Shown here: in pieces, positions 6,515-9,147 of the stretch
Layout of the letters: the number at the start of each line of letters is the position of its first letter
Position numbering within the stretch: position 1 is the stretch's first letter
NCBI GenBank assembly: GCA_016838945.1
Contig: JADLKP010000076.1
Span: 1-9,147 of the forward strand
Length of the DNA: 9,147 nucleotides
Direction: 5' to 3'
Origin: Methanobrevibacter sp.
GTDB lineage: Archaea; Methanobacteriota; Methanobacteria; Methanobacteriales; Methanobacteriaceae
Made by a program: the position numbers and the translations under genes
The notes under the pieces: model-generated
Told to the model about the DNA's origin: nothing
The model's input: the letters and a program-made list of their open reading frames with translations, nothing else
Database searches by the model: none

Positions 6515-6583
6515 AGTTTTAATTAATTCATTCTTTAATTGACCATATTTAAGAATAATTAATTAAAACTCTTATTTTTTTTT
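6515..6583 (+). terminator. Long stem-loop terminator of the transglutaminase gene
   Basis: The arms 6515-6535 and 6551-6570 pair over 20 bp with one bulged base (c6529 or a neighbour), around a 15-base loop. A run of nine T residues follows at 6575-6583. The position, 34 bp past the TAG stop, fits a rightward intrinsic terminator that also separates this gene from the convergent tRNA. Confidence 0.7.
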
Positions 6584-6624
6584 AAAATAAAATCTAAAAT
6601 TCACTCTTTAAAAATTAGATTTTT

Positions 6625-6678
6625 AAAAATAGTATAAAAATATAGTAAAAAATAGTAAAAATTTTATAAAAATAGTAT
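6625..6678. repeat. Five-unit, 10-11-bp periodic A-tract array 3' of tRNA-Ser
   Basis: Successive units are AAAAATAGTAT, AAAAATATAGT, AAAAAATAGT, AAAAATTTTAT and AAAAATAGTAT. The array starts ten bases beyond the tRNA 3' end. Read leftward it is a series of T5-T6 tracts one helical turn apart, so it is probably the tRNA terminator. Confidence 0.75.
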
Positions 6679-6687
6679 AAATATAAG

Positions 6688-6771
6688 CGCCGGGACGGGG
6701 ATTTGAACCCCGGCGATCTAATGATCATCGGATTAGCAGTCCGACGCCGTACCAGGCTGGGCCATCCCGAC
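6688..6771 (-). tRNA. tRNA-Ser (anticodon GCT)
   Basis: An 84-base type II tRNA that reads the serine codons AGC and AGT. The acceptor stem is GTCGGGA with TCCCGGC (one T-G pair). The anticodon stem is TCGGA/TCCGA with loop CTGCTAA, placing anticodon GCT at 6737-6735. A long variable arm pairs GATC with GATC around ATTA, as expected for serine, and the T arm is CGGGG TTCAAAT CCCCG. The discriminator is G (6688), a serine identity base. CCA is not encoded. No intron is visible. It lies 168 bp downstream of the SRP RNA on the same strand; I recall a published linkage of 7S RNA and tRNA-Ser in Methanothermus fervidus, so the order is probably ancestral to the group. Confidence 0.97.
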
Positions 6772-6787
6772 TACAAATGAAAAAAAG

Positions 6788-6844
6788 TTATATAAATCGT
6801 TTCTAAATACAACATTATTATTTTATATCCACTTATTATATAAA
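6788..6844 (-). promoter_or_regulatory. Two TATA-like elements upstream of tRNA-Ser
   Basis: The distal element (minus TTTATATAA, 6844-6836) predicts a start at the G at 6813 and a leader of about 41 nt that RNase P would remove. The proximal element (minus ATTTATATAA, 6797-6788) is centred only about 21 bases before the tRNA, which is short for an archaeal promoter. The distal one is therefore favoured. Confidence 0.5.
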
Positions 6845-6894
6845 CTTTTTCTTTTTTTAAATTAAATCAATGATTTTACCATTAAACAATCATT

Positions 6895-6933
6895 AAAAAA
6901 AGATTTTAAACAGTTTTTAAAAATAATAAAACT
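6895..6933 (-). terminator. Terminator of the SRP RNA
   Basis: Directly after the SRP RNA on the minus strand, AGTTTT and AAAACT (6933-6928 and 6917-6912) can pair around ten AT-rich bases, and a T7 run follows at 6901-6895. A further inverted repeat (6869-6875 with 6888-6894) adjoins it. Confidence 0.5.
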
Positions 6934-6939
6934 CTTTAA

Positions 6940-7245
6940 GTGGCACATAAAGGAGTGGACAAAATTCATCAACCACGGTTATCTGAAAAACTAACTCCAC
7001 CCCGCGGTTCTACAAGCATCAGCTGTTAGCGGTAGAGCTGCTCCTTTCCAGGCCTGACACGTTCCCACAATAAAGCCAATTAGATATTACCCTCCAGTAA
7101 TATCTTTGACACCATTGATCCTGCAGGACGGGGTTTCGACATCAGCCTTACAGGCCATGATTAAATCCAAATGCCGCCTCCTTTATTTCGACCGCACCGA
7201 AGGAGATTTGTGCTTACAGAGGACTCCTAACCCTCCAGTCTAGCC
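6940..7245 (-). ncRNA. Archaeal signal recognition particle RNA (7S RNA)
   Basis: About 306 bases on the minus strand, the usual size for archaeal SRP RNA. Helix 8, which binds SRP54, is unmistakable: GTCAGGCC, then the GGAA tetraloop (7049-7046), then AGGAGCAGC. Helix 6, which binds SRP19, is a perfect 9-bp stem AGATATTAC/GTAATATCT (7105-7097 with 7090-7082) capped by a loop containing GGAG. The 5' Alu domain begins GGCTAGACTGG and contains the conserved TGTAA. CCCCG and CGGGG close part of helix 5, and the terminal GGC and GCC can form archaeal helix 1. Paired with SRP54 and SRP19, it targets signal-peptide proteins to the membrane. The 5' end is set by the TATA spacing and the 3' end by helix 1; both may be off by a few bases. 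Its GC content stands out strongly from the flanks. Confidence 0.96.
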
Positions 7246-7267
7246 AATAATAATATATCTTATTAAT

Positions 7268-7277
7268 ATTATATAAA
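7268..7277 (-). promoter_or_regulatory. TATA box of the SRP RNA
   Basis: Minus-strand TTTATATAAT is centred 27-28 bases upstream of the G at 7245, the ideal archaeal distance, and so fixes the RNA 5' end at GGCTAG. Confidence 0.75.
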
Positions 7278-7310
7278 GTTTGTTGTAATAAATTTTAACT
7301 AAAAACTCTT

Positions 7311-7539
7311 TTTTAAAAAAAGAAAGCGATAAAAAGCATATTATTAAAAACAAGGAAAAATAAGGAAAAATAAAATAAAAAAACAAGAGAAAGATAAGGA
7401 AATATAAAAAATATTAAAAAAAAGTTAAAAAATATTAAAAAATGTTAAAAAAAGTATAGAAATAGGGTTATTAATATAAAACAAGAATTTTAATAAAACT
7501 TAAAAAGATTTAAAATAAGATAAAAAGAATTTTTCAAAC
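7311..7539. repeat. A-rich strand tract with phased T-tracts 3' of the CBS gene
   Basis: The plus strand is very A-rich with few C or T, so leftward transcripts would be T-rich. A 10-bp direct repeat (AAGGAAAAAT, 7352-7361 and 7362-7371) is followed by four units beginning TTAAAAAA at 7414, 7425, 7435 and 7445. These four give A-tracts spaced 10-11 bp apart. No gene is visible on either strand. Its probable role is termination of the CBS transcript. Confidence 0.6.
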
Positions 7540-7962
7540 TTATTCAATAAGTTTGCTGATCAAATTCTTCTTAAAGTATTTTATGACATCTCCATCAGAT
7601 ATAATACCTACAAGTTTACCGTCATCAACGACAGGCAATTGGTTAATGATACTGTCTCCAGGAGCTTCATCAAACATTACAGTTATTGCATCCTTAATGC
7701 TTGCTTCTGAAGATATGGTAGCTACATCCTTAACCATAACTGATTTTACTTTAGTGCCGTATTGATACTTGTCTAAAATCAAGTTATGTCCTAAATCAGT
7801 AGCAGTTACGATACCAACCATTTTTCCGTCTTCATCGACGACAGGCATTGCACTGATTTTGTGTTTCATTAATGTTTCAAAAGCGAAAACAGTTGCCTCT
7901 TCACAGTCAACTGTAAAAACGTCTTTTGTCATTAAATCTTTAACTTTAATCTTTTCTAACAT
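7540..7962 (-). CDS. Stand-alone two-CBS-domain protein
   Basis: A 140-residue cytoplasmic protein made of one CBS pair (Bateman module) and nothing else. CBS1 spans about 7-62 (VKDLMTKDVFTV, SAMPVVDEDGKMVGIVTATDLG) and CBS2 about 72-131 (VKSVMVKDVATI, QLPVVDDGKLVGIISDGDVI). The GxxTxxD-type turns ending at D56 and D125 are the usual ribose and phosphate contacts for AMP, ATP or S-adenosyl ligands. Such proteins generally sense adenylate charge or SAM and regulate a partner, which cannot be named from here. I set the start at 7962 because a strong GGAGGT (7975-7970) lies seven bases upstream. The frame stays open to 8022, but that extension (MNLIIYFIINL...) would pass over the ribosome binding site. 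No operon partner: its neighbours are the SRP RNA and a gene more than 400 bp away. Confidence 0.93.
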   Translation of the reverse strand: MLEKIKVKDLMTKDVFTVDCEEATVFAFETLMKHKISAMPVVDEDGKMVGIVTATDLGHNLILDKYQYGTKVKSVMVKDVATISSEASIKDAITVMFDEAPGDSIINQLPVVDDGKLVGIISDGDVIKYFKKNLISKLIE

Positions 7963-7995
7963 GCTGTTTACCTCCAAAGTTTCGGAAATTAAGTT

Positions 7996-8010
7996 AATTA
8001 TAAAATATAT
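7996..8010 (-). promoter_or_regulatory. Probable TATA element of the CBS gene
   Basis: Minus-strand ATATATTTTATAATT offers overlapping TATA matches. The upstream half predicts a start near 7980, a leader of about 18 nt just covering the GGAGGT site. Confidence 0.45.
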
Positions 8011-8350
8011 GATTAAATTCAATCCTTATCCAATAATAAAGATTGCTTTAAGTATTTCATATGATTCATTAATAGAATAATCTCTAAATCTATTTTAAAG
8101 CCAAAATAAAGCAATGAAAAAATGTCAAAATTTTAGAAATTATATATATTTATTAATTATTAATAATATTTACTACTAACATTTTATAAATTTTTATATT
8201 TGATTTTCATTAAAAAGTTCAATTGAAAAATAGTCAAGGATATGATTTCATAAATTGCATGAAATGAAAAAAGACATTAAATAGCTAAAAACTGAAAAAT
8301 AAGAAGAATGATTGAAAGTTTTAAGAAAGACACCATATATGAGAATGGTT
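8011..8350. other. AT-rich intergenic region, no gene seen
   Basis: This lies between the phosphoesterase 3' end and the CBS promoter. I found only ORFs under 20 codons with no ribosome binding sites, for example 8308-8352 on the plus strand. A 7-bp inverted repeat, ATTTCAT/ATGAAAT (8245-8251, 8259-8265), and an alternating AT stretch (8139-8150) are present. The length would allow a small RNA, but nothing in the sequence argues for one specifically. Confidence 0.5.
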
Positions 8351-8394
8351 AAAAAAAAGTTAAAAATAAGAAAATTGGAGTAAATTTACTCCAA
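8351..8394 (-). terminator. Palindromic terminator containing the phosphoesterase stop codon
   Basis: TTGGAGTAAATTTACTCCAA (8375-8394) is a perfect 20-base palindrome. On the minus strand it begins within the last sense codons (TTG GAG), includes the TAA stop (8388-8386), and is followed by T-tracts, among them T5 (8367-8363) and T8 (8358-8351). In RNA it would fold as a stem with a small AT loop, giving an intrinsic-type terminator. Confidence 0.7.
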
Positions 8395-9105
8395 ATCAAC
8401 AATTTCCACAGTGTAATTTGCTTCTTCGTCAATATCAATTAAGACTGCATGACCCATTTCAAGCATACCAGGGTTTGCAACAGTGGTTTTACCTATTTTA
8501 TCAATGGAACATGCCTCATGGATATGACCGCATATGTTGATATCAGGTTGGAATTCGTGAATAGGTTTTTTAACGCCTTGACTTCCTACGTGAGATCCAT
8601 CTGGAAGCTCATCTGCTTTGGTGTCATATGGAGGCGCATGAGTAAGTAGAATAACCACCCTTTTAGCATCAGTATTTCCAATGTAGTCATATTCTGCTAA
8701 AAGTTCATAAACACGAAGGTAAATGTGATCATCATCCGCTTCACCAGGAGTGTTGAATGGAGTAGGATTGGATCCTCCATAACCCATAATCACTACATTT
8801 TCATATGCTATCAATTGATTATGCATGCAGAAAGCAGGTTTTTCATCAGGACCGCTTTCCTTGATTGCATTGCAGATTCCTGCAGGGTCACAGTTACCTG
8901 GAATTGCAAATACATCAACGTCACATTCTTCAACTATTTCATCGATGAATGGTTTTACGAAACTTAATGGTTCAAATTCAGTAATATGGAAATCTGTAAT
9001 GTCTCCTGCAATTAATAATGCCTTAATATCATCATCTTTTTTTATGTAATCAATTAATTTTGGATTTTTCTTACCGTGTATATCACTAATTGCTAAAATT
9101 TTCAT
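8386..9105 (-). CDS. Calcineurin-like metallophosphoesterase
   Basis: A 239-residue cytoplasmic hydrolase of the metallophosphoesterase superfamily, using two metal ions (often Mn, Fe or Ni) to cleave phosphomonoesters or diesters. All core motifs are in order: D8 and H10 in SDIHG, D35 in AGDITD, N71 in GNCD (70-73), H156 in LTHAPP, and H194/H196 in CGHIHE. The GNCD form in place of GNHD/E is common in archaeal members as far as I recall. The C-terminal NPGMLEMGHAVLIDID is typical of the family. Substrate unknown; 2',3'-cAMP, p-nitrophenyl-type or nucleotide substrates are seen in relatives. The ATG at 9105 has AAGGTT (9119-9114) eight bases upstream. Its promoter is near or beyond the window edge (weak minus-strand TTTATTAAAA at 9147-9138). 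The stop codon lies inside a perfect palindrome. Confidence 0.94.
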   Translation of the reverse strand: MKILAISDIHGKKNPKLIDYIKKDDDIKALLIAGDITDFHITEFEPLSFVKPFIDEIVEECDVDVFAIPGNCDPAGICNAIKESGPDEKPAFCMHNQLIAYENVVIMGYGGSNPTPFNTPGEADDDHIYLRVYELLAEYDYIGNTDAKRVVILLTHAPPYDTKADELPDGSHVGSQGVKKPIHEFQPDINICGHIHEACSIDKIGKTTVANPGMLEMGHAVLIDIDEEANYTVEIVDLE

Positions 9106-9147
9106 TATAAAACAACCTTATAATTTTAAAGAATCCTTTTTAATAAA

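Noticed and set aside
7963..8022. 20-residue N-terminal extension of the CBS protein with a hydrophobic start
   Set aside because: The GGAGGT site at 7975-7970 would be inside the extension, and the CBS domain begins normally at the downstream ATG.
7769..8080. 103-codon plus-strand ORF across the CBS gene and its promoter
   Set aside because: Antisense to conserved CBS sequence, with no recognisable product.
8245..8265. 7-bp inverted repeat ATTTCAT/ATGAAAT in the intergenic region
   Set aside because: A short stem in AT-rich DNA is expected by chance, with no T-run or adjacent gene end.

Overview
The window looks like chromosome of a very AT-rich methanogenic archaeon of the order Methanobacteriales, most likely Methanobrevibacter (Methanosphaera is a second possibility). 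The reasons are an archaeal SRP RNA, TATA-box promoters, GGAGGT-type ribosome binding sites with some very short leaders, T-rich 3' ends, and a secreted protein with pseudomurein-binding repeats fused to a transglutaminase-type cysteine peptidase. Pseudomurein is the wall polymer of Methanobacteriales and Methanopyrus. I see no phage, transposon, CRISPR or plasmid genes.

Layout, left to right. (1) Positions 1-5 may hold the first bases of a leftward gene, followed by a 68-bp tandem duplication (92-227). (2) 241-1167 (-) is a CDF metal efflux transporter. (3) 1369-2484 (-) is a PLP class I/II aminotransferase. (4) 2637-4322 (-) is a B12-binding-like radical SAM protein of unknown substrate with a Ser/Lys-rich insertion. 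(5) 4323-4774 is a divergent promoter region. (6) 4775-6481 (+) is a secreted pseudomurein-binding transglutaminase, the only rightward gene, which appears to start at a rare ATT codon. (7) 6688-6771 (-) is tRNA-Ser(GCT) and 6940-7245 (-) is the SRP 7S RNA. (8) 7540-7962 (-) is a two-CBS-domain protein. (9) 8386-9105 (-) is a metallophosphoesterase.

The genes look like separate transcription units: each has a plausible TATA element or ribosome binding site of its own, and gaps run from about 150 to 450 bp. There is no obvious shared pathway. The tRNA-Ser/7S RNA pair is a known linkage in this order, and the wall enzyme stands alone.

The noncoding DNA is the most unusual part. Three intergenic regions downstream of leftward genes (2536-2601, 6625-6678, 7414-7454) hold degenerate arrays in which A-tracts (T-tracts in the transcript) recur every 10-11 bp. 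Other 3' ends carry a perfect 20-bp palindrome containing a stop codon (8375-8394), a roughly 20-bp stem-loop with a T-run (6515-6583), or the 68-bp tandem duplication. These suggest several kinds of 3'-end or terminator architecture. No clearly new multi-gene system is present. The best candidates for follow-up are the ATT start with its overlapping leader ORF, the phased T-tract arrays, and the radical SAM insertion.
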